A stretch of 64,000 nt of DNA from contig NZ_VJYD01000009.1 of the NCBI RefSeq assembly GCF_007341385.1, positions 149,495 to 213,494 of the forward strand, given 5' to 3'. Each line of letters opens with the position of its first letter. Positions within the stretch are counted from its first letter, which is position 1. Both the position numbers and the translations under genes were made by a program. Origin of the DNA: Flavobacterium daemonense (GTDB taxonomy: Bacteria > Bacteroidota > Bacteroidia > Flavobacteriales > Flavobacteriaceae). Shown one piece after another: positions 1 to 8,812 of this stretch. The notes beneath the pieces are model-generated. The model was not told where the DNA came from, searched no databases, and was given only the letters and a program-made list of their open reading frames with translations.

Positions 1-680
1 AGTTGTTTGTCAATACCATAAACCAAATCTGCATTCTTTTTAGCCTCTTCGGCATTACTGCCTGTTTGCTGAAATAATGTTGAAAGGTATTTTTTGTATG
101 CTGCTTGTATAGCAACAGTTGATGAATCTGTTTTGAAATAATAATCTCTATCTGGCAAACCGATCCCCGTTTGATAAAGTTGAGCAATATTCATACTGCT
201 GTTTTTATCATCTGGCGAAACTCCAAAAGCTATAATTGAAGAGTTGCCTACTTTTGTTTCGTTCACCACAAAGTCCATTAAAGATGGTAAGTCTTTAATT
301 GCATCAATTTTAGCAAGCAAAGGTTTGACAGGCGAATAACCGCGCTTGTCGATAGTTACAGTATCCATACCAGATGCATAGAAATCACCGACTTTTTGCG
401 CTACACTTCCTGTTGAATTTTCGCTTTTCGATATACTGTCCAATATACCCTGCAGGCGCATTCGTTGCGGATAATTCATAAACATATAAACACCAACTCC
501 CGCTTGAGATGCTGGGATTGGTACTGAATCGTACCATTTGCCATTCACATATCTAAAAAAATCATTTCCGGGTTTTAATGTGGAATCTATTCCGGTGATC
601 GCGGTATTTTTTTTACCTTCATGTTTTGAGCACGCTGTTAAAGCTAAGAATGCGGTAAAGAGTAGTAATGATTTTTTCAT
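1..680 (-). CDS. M13-family metallopeptidase, N-terminal part (runs off the window)
   Basis: The reverse strand stays open from the ATG at 678-680 to the window edge, so only about the first 226 residues are seen. The start is a lipoprotein signal (MKKSLLLFTAFLALTACS, Cys at about residue 18). It is followed by GIDSTLKPGNDFFRYVNGKW, the opening typical of neprilysin/PepO-like (M13) peptidases, and later by GIGLPDRDYYF, another conserved stretch of that family. The HExxH zinc site would lie in the unseen C-terminal part. M13 enzymes are zinc endopeptidases that cut peptides outside the cytoplasm; the lipoprotein signal predicts a membrane-anchored periplasmic or surface enzyme. Family assignment is firm; substrate is unknown. 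Confidence 0.88.
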   Translation of the reverse strand, partial: MKKSLLLFTAFLALTACSKHEGKKNTAITGIDSTLKPGNDFFRYVNGKWYDSVPIPASQAGVGVYMFMNYPQRMRLQGILDSISKSENSTGSVAQKVGDFYASGMDTVTIDKRGYSPVKPLLAKIDAIKDLPSLMDFVVNETKVGNSSIIAFGVSPDDKNSSMNIAQLYQTGIGLPDRDYYFKTDSSTVAIQAAYKKYLSTLFQQTGSNAEEAKKNADLVYGIDKQ

Positions 681-1078
681 AATCTAGATAATTTCTATTA
701 AAATGAATTGAAAAACGTTGAAAGCAGAAATTTTAAAATGAATTCCTTGGCATCTAAAATTTTAGCAGAACAATATACAAAATCAGTTTTTAATTTTAAA
801 CTTTTTGTCAGCATTACTAGTTTAAAAAATCAGAATTATATGTCATTATTTATCGACTATGCAGCAATCTTTTTTAATGTTTTGGGTCATTTCAGAGAAA
901 AAACAAAATTTCTATTCAGTTAAACGCATTTAAGAGCTCTTTTTTAAATACGATTCAAAAAATATCAAATTTCAAAATACTGAATTTCAGCATTTTCAAA
1001 ATAATTGAAAAATTTTTCGCAAAAACGTTTTGTACATTCCAAAAATAGTTGCACTTTTGCACCCGCAATAACAAAGCA
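681..1078. other. AT-rich intergenic region
   Basis: This is the leader side of the reverse-strand peptidase and the promoter side of tRNA-Glu. Apart from the tRNA promoter at 1029-1059 I see no structure. A short open frame at 708-923 has biased, low-quality composition and no recognisable motif, and is judged non-coding. Confidence 0.5.
1029..1059 (+). promoter_or_regulatory. Promoter of tRNA-Glu
   Basis: TTTG at 1029-1032, a 19-base spacer, then CACTTTTG at 1052-1059. This matches the Bacteroidota sigma-A consensus TTTG-N19-TAnnTTTG with one change. Transcription would start about 10 bases before the tRNA. Confidence 0.6.
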
Positions 1079-1150
1079 GGTCCGTTCGTCTATCGGTTAG
1101 GACGCCAGGTTTTCATCCTGGTAAGGGGGGTTCGATTCCCCCACGGACTA
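1079..1150 (+). tRNA. tRNA-Glu (anticodon TTC)
   Basis: A 72-base cloverleaf. The acceptor arm GGTCCGT pairs with ACGGACT (one G-U), the anticodon stem CCAGG/CCTGG encloses the loop TTTTCAT with anticodon TTC, and the T arm is GGGGG-TTCGATT-CCCCC. The discriminator is A and CCA is not encoded. It has its own promoter upstream and a terminator downstream, so it is probably a single-gene transcript. Confidence 0.97.
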
Positions 1151-1161
1151 CAAAACAAAAT

Positions 1162-1192
1162 AAAAGCTTCAGAGAAATCTGGAGCTTTTTTG
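1162..1192 (+). terminator. Rho-independent terminator after tRNA-Glu
   Basis: The stem AAAGCTTCAG / CTGGAGCTTTT (one mismatch) around AGAAAT is followed by a T run. Nearly the same hairpin recurs after the gene at 1560-2654 and after the initiator tRNA at 31178. Confidence 0.85.
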
Positions 1193-1559
1193 TTTTTACA
1201 TCCTTTGGAAAATATTCGCAGATTTTATCCGTTTATAGTTCTACCGAAAATCAGAAGAAAAAAATCAGAAGTTTTATGACATTGATTGAAAAATTTCGTT
1301 AAACCCAATAATCCTTCAAATAGTAACAATAAAAAAACATATAAGTTCTTTTTTCTTCAAACAAAATGTCGGATTTTTGCAACACCAAATTAAAAGCCAA
1401 ATCTATAAACACTACAACAACCTACACCTTAAACTCATTCGATTTTTAAATGCTCCCTACAGCTAAAATCTAGAACAACTTTCGGTACTAATTATACAAT
1501 CAAATCATTATCGTACACAATTATTCAAAACTATATTACAACAACAACAATTAAATCCA
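1193..1559. other. Intergenic region without recognised content
   Basis: AT-rich sequence between the tRNA-Glu terminator and the Ppx/GppA-like gene. I see no convincing ORF or repeat. Confidence 0.4.
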
Positions 1560-2654
1560 ATGATTAAAAAAAACAAACCCCAAATTTTATTTTTTATTCT
1601 TTTAAATTTATTCTTTACTCTTAACGCATTTTCTCAAAAAAGCCTTTACGCTGGAATTGAAATTGGCCGAAGAGCAATCAAAGTATCTGTTATCGATGTA
1701 AACAACATCAGAAAAGCGGATTATAAAATTTTGTACTTCGCTACTGAAAGGCTTGATTTTGCGGCACACATCGCAGAGAAAGGTGAACTTCCACAAGAAG
1801 ACATCAACAAAATCAGCATTACAGTTGTTGATCAATTGAAAAAAATCAAAACTGACTTTAAACTTCTTGAAGAAAATATCTTTATTGTTGCCGCGCCTGT
1901 TTTTTCATCGGCAAGAAATGTTGAAGTTTTGAGAAGCAAAATCACAACACTTACCAACAAAAAACTTGATATTTTGAATGTTGATGAAGAAGCTAAAACA
2001 CTGGTTAAAGGCGCTATGCCTCCTGTTGATTATGCTAACGCTTTTTTACTTGATATTGGAGCTCAAACAACTAGAGGAGGTTATATTGACGAGCTAGAAA
2101 ATGACAAACTTGCATTTATTCCTTTAGAACTTGATTTTGGTACAATGACACTTACTGATGCTGTAAAAAAGACGGTGGTGAATCCAAATCAAGCTAACGA
2201 TATGTCAACATATCAAGAAAAGTCTTTTGACTTTAACCCTATTTTGCGCAAGAAAGTAAAAGCAATGCTTGACGCGAATCCGCTTTTATTGAAAAAAGAC
2301 AAAATGTATTTATCCGGAGGTGCTGTATGGGCTTTTGCAACGCTTTATTATGATGAAAATGTAAAAGATCACTACATTCCTTTAACCTTGGAAGATGTAA
2401 TCAATTATGACGCAATTTTGAAAAACAACTTTGTCAAGTTTAGCAATATGGCAAAAACTAACAAAGAAGCTGCAAGGGTTTTAAGCACTTATGATCAACA
2501 ATATCTTATTTCGGCAAATAACATTTTAGTGACTTGCCTTGAAAGTATTCCGAATTTACAATCAAAGAAAATATACTTTGTAAAAGAAGGACAAGTAATC
2601 TGGTTGATCTCTTATATCGCAGATCGTTCTAAAAAAGTAAATACTAATTTTTAA
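1560..2654 (+). CDS. Secreted Ppx/GppA-like (actin-fold) protein
   Basis: A 364-residue protein. Residues 1-25 are a signal peptide (hydrophobic ILFFILLNLFFTL, then NAFSQ). The mature part resembles exopolyphosphatase/guanosine-pentaphosphatase proteins: a first phosphate-loop-like segment AGIEIGRRAIKVSVID, a central IFIVAAPVFSSARN, DEEAKTLVKGA, and a second loop FLLDIGAQTTRGGY, where Ppx proteins have a GGGSTE-type motif. Ppx/GppA enzymes are normally cytoplasmic, so the export signal is odd. The usual Gly-rich second loop is altered (GAQTT), so activity on polyphosphate is uncertain. It is a single-gene unit that converges with nagA through a shared terminator. The family call is inferred from fold-level motifs only. 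Confidence 0.65.
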   Translation: MIKKNKPQILFFILLNLFFTLNAFSQKSLYAGIEIGRRAIKVSVIDVNNIRKADYKILYFATERLDFAAHIAEKGELPQEDINKISITVVDQLKKIKTDFKLLEENIFIVAAPVFSSARNVEVLRSKITTLTNKKLDILNVDEEAKTLVKGAMPPVDYANAFLLDIGAQTTRGGYIDELENDKLAFIPLELDFGTMTLTDAVKKTVVNPNQANDMSTYQEKSFDFNPILRKKVKAMLDANPLLLKKDKMYLSGGAVWAFATLYYDENVKDHYIPLTLEDVINYDAILKNNFVKFSNMAKTNKEAARVLSTYDQQYLISANNILVTCLESIPNLQSKKIYFVKEGQVIWLISYIADRSKKVNTNF

Positions 2655-2677
2655 GTATTCGCTTTAGAAAAGAAACA

Positions 2678-2712
2678 AAAAAAGCTTCAGATCTCTCTGA
2701 AGCTTTTTTTTG
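2678..2712. terminator. Bidirectional terminator between the Ppx-like gene and nagA
   Basis: The stem AAAAAAGCTTCAGA / TCTGAAGCTTTTTT has a very short loop and A/T runs on both sides. It sits between convergent genes and can serve both strands. Confidence 0.85.
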
Positions 2713-2728
2713 TTTGATATCGTTTATT

Positions 2729-3847
2729 TTAAATAAAATTCAGTGTTTCAATTTCAGATAAATCAACATCGAATTTCACAAAACTTGCCGGAAATCCCGG
2801 CTTTATTTTTCCTAATTGCTTTTCTAAACCAATTGCTTTTGCTACTCTAGAAGTTGCCATTTTTATTGCCTCATCTGTCGAAGCGTTCAAATATTTATAA
2901 GCATTTTGCACTGCTTCCTGCATCGAAATTGATGCGCCAGCTAAATTGCCTTCGTTGTTTCTGTAAAAGCCATCTTCCAAATGAGCATCAAAATCTTCCC
3001 ATTTAAAGCTTTCCACTTTTCGTCCTAAAAAGGCAGCATCAGAAATTAAAAATAATTTTTCTTGTTTCAATTTGTACGTCACTTTTGCGGCCGCATAATC
3101 GCAATGCGCTCCGTCTAAAATAACTGGCGCATACACATTTTCATTTTCAAAAACCGCACCAACTAAACCGGGTTCACGATGCCCAAATTGCGTCATTGCA
3201 TTAAACAAATGCGTGACTAAATTTATTCCTTTTGAAAAATAATATTGTGCTTCTTTATGTGTCATTGTCGAATGACCTGCCGATATAACAATCCCACTTT
3301 CCAATAACATATTTAATTGGTCGTCTGTAAAACACTCGGGTGCAATTGTAATAACTTTTATCACATCTTTCCCGAGTCTGATAATTTCTTCAAGCTCCGA
3401 ATTTGTAGGCTTTCGAACCTGACTTATACTATGTGCGCCACGCTTTAGAGGATTCAAAAAAGGTCCTTCTAAATGCATTCCGATTACGCCATTATTATAT
3501 TTTTTTCTGTAATTGCGAACCGCTTCAATTCCTTGCAGAATGGTTTCGTGAGAAGACGATATCAAACAAGGAAGCACGTGAGTTGTACCATATTTAAGGC
3601 TAGAATTGTAGATGTCATCAATAGCTTCTTCGGTTGGAGTTTGGCTAAAATAGAATTTTTCGCCACCATTTATTTGAATATCTATAAAACCTGCTGCAAT
3701 GTGCTTTCCTTTTAAATCGATTTTCTCAACATCATTCGGAATTTCATTTTGTATTGAAACAATCTTTCCGTTCTCAATAATAATAGCATCATCAGTAATT
3801 ATTTCATCACCGGTATGTATAATGCCATTGATAATTGCTTGTTTCAT
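2729..3847 (-). CDS. nagA: N-acetylglucosamine-6-phosphate deacetylase
   Basis: 372 residues, the usual NagA length. It converts GlcNAc-6-phosphate to glucosamine-6-phosphate and acetate in the cytoplasm. Amidohydrolase motifs are intact: HLEGPF with metal ligand Glu127, AGHS with His192, THLFNAM with His213, DGAH with His248, and the catalytic Asp270 in LISDA. It is the last gene of the leftward arm of the amino-sugar cluster and lies 127 bases after the AmiE-like gene. In context it takes both imported GlcNAc (once phosphorylated) and the GlcNAc-6-phosphate made by MurQ. The ATG at 3845-3847 is the only sensible start. Confidence 0.95.
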   Translation of the reverse strand: MKQAIINGIIHTGDEIITDDAIIIENGKIVSIQNEIPNDVEKIDLKGKHIAAGFIDIQINGGEKFYFSQTPTEEAIDDIYNSSLKYGTTHVLPCLISSSHETILQGIEAVRNYRKKYNNGVIGMHLEGPFLNPLKRGAHSISQVRKPTNSELEEIIRLGKDVIKVITIAPECFTDDQLNMLLESGIVISAGHSTMTHKEAQYYFSKGINLVTHLFNAMTQFGHREPGLVGAVFENENVYAPVILDGAHCDYAAAKVTYKLKQEKLFLISDAAFLGRKVESFKWEDFDAHLEDGFYRNNEGNLAGASISMQEAVQNAYKYLNASTDEAIKMATSRVAKAIGLEKQLGKIKPGFPASFVKFDVDLSEIETLNFI

Positions 3848-3875
3848 TTTTTATGTTTTTTAATATTTATTTTTC

Positions 3876-3966
3876 CGCCACTAATTCACGAATTAATTTG
3901 AAAATCTGTACGTGAAAAACAGTTTTGAATTACACTAATTTATTTTGAAGTAATTCGTGAATTTAT
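3876..3966. repeat. Imperfect inverted repeat (AATTCACGAATT family)
   Basis: The left arm CGCCACTAATTCACGAATTA faces a right arm ending GTAATTCGTGAATTTATGGC. It is a member of a palindromic intergenic family also present at 27318-27430. It lies between nagA and the upstream hydrolase gene, and its right edge runs into the hydrolase stop region. Confidence 0.6.
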
Positions 3967-3974
3967 GGCTAACT

Positions 3975-5276
3975 CTAATTATTAATTTGTTTCCAAATTT
4001 TAGCACTAAAATCATCCTTGTACATCAATCTGTTTGTTCTTGTTGGGTTTACGCGATTGGTCAGGATAATCAGAAACCTATTATTGTCTGGATTCATGAA
4101 GAAAAATGTTCCGGTAAAACCTGTATGACCAAAATCATTTGCTTTAAAAAACTCGTCTGGTTTTCGCTTATCAAAACCAAGTCCGCGGTAAATCCCTTCT
4201 TTGGCGAGCGGTGAATCTCTGAATTCTTTTATCACATTTGCCTTCAGAATTTGTTTGCCGTTGTATTTTCCATTATTCAACAGCATTTGGCAGATCACTG
4301 AGATCGATTGTGCATTTGCAAACAAACCTGCGTTGCCTGAAACTCCACCAAAAATCGCCGCCGCTTCATCATGAACATATCCTTTAATAGTATCTTTTCT
4401 GAAGAAATTATCCAATTCTGTTGGCATTACATTTTCGTTTGAAGTCCATTTTAAAGGATTATAGCCAATTTTTGAGATTCCTAATTCTGAATAAATTTCT
4501 TTCGCTAATTGATCTAATTTTGAACCTGTTTTGGCTTCGATCATTTGTTTTACCAAAATCAAATTCAGGTCGCTGTAAACATATTTTCCTCGCACATTGG
4601 TATTTGCAACCGAAATTTGCTTGTAAACCGAATTATAGAATTCTTGATTCAACCACATATTTTTATAAACTTGAACCCAATTTTCTTTCGGCGTAAAAGA
4701 AAGATAATTAGCATCATAAACGATATTCTTGCTCACATACATTGTATCAAACAAATCAGGATAAACAGCTGACTTGTCTTTACTTAACAAAGGTGATCCA
4801 TCTGGTGTTGAAAGCAGATCTTGATAAAAAGTAATACTGGCTTTTAATCCTGAAGTATGCGTTAATAATTCAAAAAGGGTTAAATCGGCAATTGGTGTAT
4901 TTTTGTATATCGGCACAACATCCCCTACTTTATCTTTCAAATTCATTTTGCCTTCGCCAACCAGACGCATCGTCACTAACGTTGCCCCCAAAACTTTAGA
5001 CATTGAGGCTAGATCAAAAACATCATCTGATTTTACAGCCTGTTTTTTTGAATAATCGTGAAAACCATAGTTTTTCGAAATTACAACAGCATCTTTATTT
5101 CCAACTATAATTTGAGCTCCCGGAAAAAATCCTTTTTCAAGCGCGTTTGTCATCATCGAATCGATATATACTTCGCTTTTCTCAACTGCATTTACCGGCT
5201 TCGAATTTAAATTTTGCGCTTGTACTGAACTAAAAGAAATCAGAAAAACAGCAATCAGCAATAAACTTCTTTTCAT
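3975..5276 (-). CDS. Secreted serine beta-lactamase-family hydrolase, AmiE-like
   Basis: 433 residues with a signal peptide (residues 1-20, SSVQAQ). The serine beta-lactamase/esterase fold is shown by the S91-M-S-K94 nucleophile motif, LLTHTSGL at 137-144, Y234-S-D, and a C-terminal FGHTGFTGTFFF block. The same blocks appear in the C-terminal half of the GH3 fusion protein at 22949-25942, so the two are paralogues. In Bacillus subtilis the family member AmiE (YbbE) is an N-acetylmuramoyl-L-alanine amidase encoded next to nagZ and namZ. I infer the same role here: removing stem peptides from MurNAc. Its ATG overlaps the stop of the preceding GHL10 gene by one base, implying translational coupling. 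Confidence 0.8.
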   Translation of the reverse strand: MKRSLLLIAVFLISFSSVQAQNLNSKPVNAVEKSEVYIDSMMTNALEKGFFPGAQIIVGNKDAVVISKNYGFHDYSKKQAVKSDDVFDLASMSKVLGATLVTMRLVGEGKMNLKDKVGDVVPIYKNTPIADLTLFELLTHTSGLKASITFYQDLLSTPDGSPLLSKDKSAVYPDLFDTMYVSKNIVYDANYLSFTPKENWVQVYKNMWLNQEFYNSVYKQISVANTNVRGKYVYSDLNLILVKQMIEAKTGSKLDQLAKEIYSELGISKIGYNPLKWTSNENVMPTELDNFFRKDTIKGYVHDEAAAIFGGVSGNAGLFANAQSISVICQMLLNNGKYNGKQILKANVIKEFRDSPLAKEGIYRGLGFDKRKPDEFFKANDFGHTGFTGTFFFMNPDNNRFLIILTNRVNPTRTNRLMYKDDFSAKIWKQINN

Positions 5277-6763
5277 TATTTTATTTTTTTTATAAATTCT
5301 ATTGGCGCACTTTCCGTTTGAGTCTGACTCAAAGCAGAAATTGCGTAGATATAATTCTCCAAATCAGCATTTTGAACTTCTAATTTTGTGGATGTTGTTA
5401 CGTAATAAATATTTGCAGGATTAGAAAAATCGGTAATTTTTCCTTTTGGGAATTTATAAATTACATACTTCTTGTCCTTCAAACCTGCCTTCCAAGTTAA
5501 AATCGCTGAACTTCCTTTTTTAACAGCTACAGCACTTGTTGGCGGCTCTGGTTTTATTCTTGTAATTCGGTTTGCTTCAGGCGTTAAGGCAATATATTTA
5601 TACGGCTTTTGAATGAGAGCATTTCGCAACGTGTCTCCTTTTTTAAAGAATGTGTTTGCTGTAAAATGCATGGAACCATCAATTTGAGGTATTTTCCGAA
5701 TCATTTCTATCTGTTTTACGATTTGATCCGGACTCTTCCACTCTGGTTCTTTGGCATTATTCGAAATTTTATAATCACCATGTCCGATATAAACATTTGC
5801 TCCAAATTTGTGCGATGCCCACCATTTTGCCAAAACCTCAAAATTGGCTTTGTCAAAACCAATGTGCCAATACAATTGTGGCGTTACATAATCGATCCAG
5901 TTTTCTTTTTGCCATTTTATAATATTCGCATACAAATCGTCATAATTGGTCGCTCCTGCCTTAGTATTTGATCCATCAGAATCTTTAGCAATATTGCGCC
6001 AAACGCCAAAAGGTGAAATTCCGAATTCAACTTCCGGCTTATTGGCAATTATGGTATCTCGAATTTGTTTGATAATCAAATCGACATTGTCTCTTCGCCA
6101 ATCGTCTTTATCTTTAAACTGGCGCGGTTCTTTTGCAAAAGCTTTTTCATCTGGAAATTCTTGTCCTGCAATTTTATAAGGATAAAAATAATCGTCCATG
6201 TGAACGGCCTGAATATCATAATTTCGAACAATTTCGCCCACTACAGACGAAACAAAATCTCTCGTTTCTTTATAACCCGGATTAAAATACCTTGATTTTC
6301 CGTATGTTAAAAATAATTCTGGCTTCTTAAAAAATAAGTGTGATTTAGTCAATACATCTTTTAAAGTATCTTTTTGCACACGATACGGATTCAGCCAAAC
6401 ATGCACATTCATCCCTCTTTTTCCGGCTTCATCAATCATCATTTGCAACGGATCAAATCCCGGAGCAACGCCTTGAATTCCTGTTATCCAATGCGATGAA
6501 GGTTCTTTTGTTGATTTGTAATACGCATCGGCAGTTGGGCGAATTTGAAAAATTACGGTATTCAAATTATTCGATCGTAAATTATCCAAAATAGAAATCA
6601 TTTCGGCTTTCATTTCCTTGTCTGATAATCCCGGTTTTGATGGCCAATCGATATTGTCAACGGTCGATATCCAAGCCGCACGCATTTCTCTTTTTGGCGA
6701 TTCCTGACTGAAAAGTTTCATCTGAAACAGCAGTACTAGGATTATGATTTTTAGACTTTTCAT
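5276..6763 (-). CDS. GHL10-type glycoside hydrolase (YngK/DUF187 family), secreted
   Basis: 495 residues with a signal peptide (residues 1-19, ending LFSQ). The main domain (about 25-370) starts with REMRAAWISTVDNIDWPS and contains NTVIFQIRPTADAYY, GMNVHVWLNPYR, AVHMDDYFYPY and WIDYVTPQLYWHIGF, all typical of the glycosyl-hydrolase-like 10 family (PF02638). The last about 90 residues look like a fibronectin-III-type module. Related proteins act on glycans, and some are linked to peptidoglycan or deacetylated glycan strands. Coupled to the AmiE-like gene, it probably supplies endo-cleavage of glycan chains in this cluster. The exact linkage cut is not visible. Confidence 0.82.
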   Translation of the reverse strand: MKSLKIIILVLLFQMKLFSQESPKREMRAAWISTVDNIDWPSKPGLSDKEMKAEMISILDNLRSNNLNTVIFQIRPTADAYYKSTKEPSSHWITGIQGVAPGFDPLQMMIDEAGKRGMNVHVWLNPYRVQKDTLKDVLTKSHLFFKKPELFLTYGKSRYFNPGYKETRDFVSSVVGEIVRNYDIQAVHMDDYFYPYKIAGQEFPDEKAFAKEPRQFKDKDDWRRDNVDLIIKQIRDTIIANKPEVEFGISPFGVWRNIAKDSDGSNTKAGATNYDDLYANIIKWQKENWIDYVTPQLYWHIGFDKANFEVLAKWWASHKFGANVYIGHGDYKISNNAKEPEWKSPDQIVKQIEMIRKIPQIDGSMHFTANTFFKKGDTLRNALIQKPYKYIALTPEANRITRIKPEPPTSAVAVKKGSSAILTWKAGLKDKKYVIYKFPKGKITDFSNPANIYYVTTSTKLEVQNADLENYIYAISALSQTQTESAPIEFIKKIK

Positions 6764-6805
6764 GTAATTGTATTTTTGATTAGCTAATTGTTGTTGAATA
6801 ATTTA

Positions 6806-6945
6806 ACCGCAATCCCGATAGCTATCGGGAGCTAAGATTTACGCAAGGTTCGCCAAATTTTCTTTTTAATCTCGCAAAGACGCGAAGCCGCAAAGCATTA
6901 TTAAAAGCTTAAAAAAACTTTGCGACTTCGCGACTTTGCGAGAAA
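6806..6945. repeat. Inverted-repeat element carrying a small GC palindrome
   Basis: A 25-base arm at 6871-6895 (CTCGCAAAGACGCGAAGCCG...) pairs with 6918-6942 at 23 of 25 positions. Upstream, ACCGCAA is followed by the perfect palindrome CCCGATAGCTATCGGG and then by AGATTTACGCAAGGTTCGCC, as though the palindrome had been inserted into a repeat of the CGCAAAG family. It lies between the GHL10 and metallophosphoesterase genes. Confidence 0.75.
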
Positions 6946-6976
6946 ATCTGTCTGCTAGAGAAAAAAATCTTAAAAA

Positions 6977-8812
6977 TTACTCCAATAAAAAGATTCCGCC
7001 TTCAATTAGTGATGCCCAAATTTGTCCTTTATCATCAACCGTAAAACCATTAATGCTTGAACTTCCTAGATTGATTTGTTTTATAATTTCAAATTTAGCA
7101 GCATCGACAATTATAACTTCTCCTTTTCGGCTTCCGATATAAATTTTATTGTTTTTTTCTAATATTCCTGCCGGATTGTGCTCATATCCAAGCTTTAAAT
7201 CCAGAACTTTACTTTGGTTTACAAAACTTTCTTCAGTCAATTCAATGTCGTCATTAAGTGGCACTCTTACCAACAAACCGTCCATTGTTTTGCCATAAAA
7301 CCATTTTCCGTCCTGGCTTTTACCCATCGATTCTCTGATTTTCCACTTTTGAGTTCTTAAAAGCGTCTTGCCTGTTTCAATATCTAAAACGGTCAAGAAA
7401 CGTTGAGGCGTAACAAAATAAAGTCTGTTTTTTGATGAAACCATATTTACATTTCCTGCAGAATACAGAATTTGTGTGTCATTGCCATTATTCCATTTCC
7501 AGATCAGATTTCCTGTGTTTTTATTCAGGCAATAAATATACGAATCCCAAACACCAAAAATTATTTTATCGCCTTGAATCAGCGGCGTTCCCTGTGAGTA
7601 AGACATTGGCAAATTATTCTGCCAAATTACTTTGCCAGTAACTGCATCTGCACAAATAAATGCTTTAGAACTGGCTGTATAAACTTTATTATTTTCTGCA
7701 ATTGGCGAACCTACCAAAACACCTCCAACTGGAATTGTCCATTTTTGTTTACCAGATTGTGTATCAAAACCTAATAAGCTTCCTTCTATTGTTCCAATAA
7801 CTAAATTATTTTTTACAATTATTGGTGAAAAATAAATCGAATTCCCTGTTTCAGTTTTCCAGTTCACACTTTTATTTTTCAGATTAACCGATTGTATTTG
7901 CCCAATTGAATTCGTAAAATAAATATTCTTTTTATCAAATACTGGAAGGCTGTAAATGGATGCAATATCTTTTAAGAAAGGAGCTTGAAATGTCACACTA
8001 TCTTTCGGAATTGTAATCTTTGAAGGTTTTGACGGAAGCGAAAATCTAAAAACTCCCGGTTTATCTATTTCTTTTTGATAGATGCTGATACTGTCTTTAC
8101 TGATGATCAACTCATTATAACTTTTTTTTTTTCCGTCAAGCGAAGTTATCGAAGTTCCCATCGGACCACTCAAACCAGAGAAATCATATTTTCTTAAAGT
8201 GTGTCCGTGACCACAGAAAGTAGCAACTGTTGGATATTTTTGTAAAACCGAAAGCACTTCTTTATAATTGCTCACGCTATTGTCCAACGGATAATGAGCA
8301 AAATTCAGCACTTTTTTATTATTGCCTTTTAGACTGTCTTTTAAGGTTTTATCAAGCCAAAGAACATCTTCGTGTTTTACGAAACCATCTCCCATTTTCA
8401 TGTAAGGCCCACACGGAAAACCGATAAAAAGATAATCGCCTTTTGAAAACACAAATTTATCTTCGCCGAATATTTTTTTATACGTCAAACCGGCACTTTC
8501 GCTCCAGTTGGTTTCGTGATTTCCGGAAATTACATAATACGGTTTTTTCAATTGAGAAAGTATCGAATGAACTTCTTTTAGCTCGTCATCGGCACCGCGA
8601 TTGGTCAAATCTCCCGTTACAACCACAAATTCATTATCAGAGTTATTGATTTCTTTTACGATATTCTGTAATAAAAAATCATTGTCATTTCCCACCGAAA
8701 CATGTAAATCAGTCAGCTGTACAAACTTAATATTTTCAGATTTTTCTGCATTTTGAGAAAATCCGGAAGCAATTATGAAAAGCAATAATATTCTTAAAAA
8801 TAGATTTTTCAT
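6977..8812 (-). CDS. Secreted metallophosphoesterase with PQQ-like beta-propeller
   Basis: 611 residues with a signal peptide (residues 1-20, ASGFSQ). The N-terminal calcineurin-like phosphoesterase carries all metal motifs: LTDLH, VVTGDLTNRG, VISGNHETN, FAHYP and CGHGHT (about residues 25-215). The C-terminal part (about 270-600) is a PQQ-like propeller with repeated blocks such as DTQSGKQKWTIPVGG, DAVTGKVIWQNNLP and NKNTGNLIWKW. Architecture predicts a periplasmic or surface phosphatase/phosphodiesterase with a binding propeller. In this cluster it might remove phosphate-containing substituents, for example teichoic-acid or sugar phosphates, but that is inference from position. It is transcribed with the GHL10, AmiE-like and nagA genes. 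Confidence 0.85.
   Translation of the reverse strand: MKNLFLRILLLFIIASGFSQNAEKSENIKFVQLTDLHVSVGNDNDFLLQNIVKEINNSDNEFVVVTGDLTNRGADDELKEVHSILSQLKKPYYVISGNHETNWSESAGLTYKKIFGEDKFVFSKGDYLFIGFPCGPYMKMGDGFVKHEDVLWLDKTLKDSLKGNNKKVLNFAHYPLDNSVSNYKEVLSVLQKYPTVATFCGHGHTLRKYDFSGLSGPMGTSITSLDGKKKSYNELIISKDSISIYQKEIDKPGVFRFSLPSKPSKITIPKDSVTFQAPFLKDIASIYSLPVFDKKNIYFTNSIGQIQSVNLKNKSVNWKTETGNSIYFSPIIVKNNLVIGTIEGSLLGFDTQSGKQKWTIPVGGVLVGSPIAENNKVYTASSKAFICADAVTGKVIWQNNLPMSYSQGTPLIQGDKIIFGVWDSYIYCLNKNTGNLIWKWNNGNDTQILYSAGNVNMVSSKNRLYFVTPQRFLTVLDIETGKTLLRTQKWKIRESMGKSQDGKWFYGKTMDGLLVRVPLNDDIELTEESFVNQSKVLDLKLGYEHNPAGILEKNNKIYIGSRKGEVIIVDAAKFEIIKQINLGSSSINGFTVDDKGQIWASLIEGGIFLLE

Noticed and set aside
708..923. 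71-codon open frame between the peptidase gene and tRNA-Glu
   Set aside because: Composition follows the AT-rich background, no motif or signal, and no promoter or start context.
1049..1279. Open frame across tRNA-Glu
   Set aside because: It overlaps the tRNA and its terminator completely; the frame is a by-product of the tRNA sequence.
1560..2654. Candidate MurNAc kinase for the adjacent cluster
   Set aside because: It has an actin-like fold but carries a signal peptide and Ppx-type motifs, so it would not meet cytoplasmic ATP and sugar.
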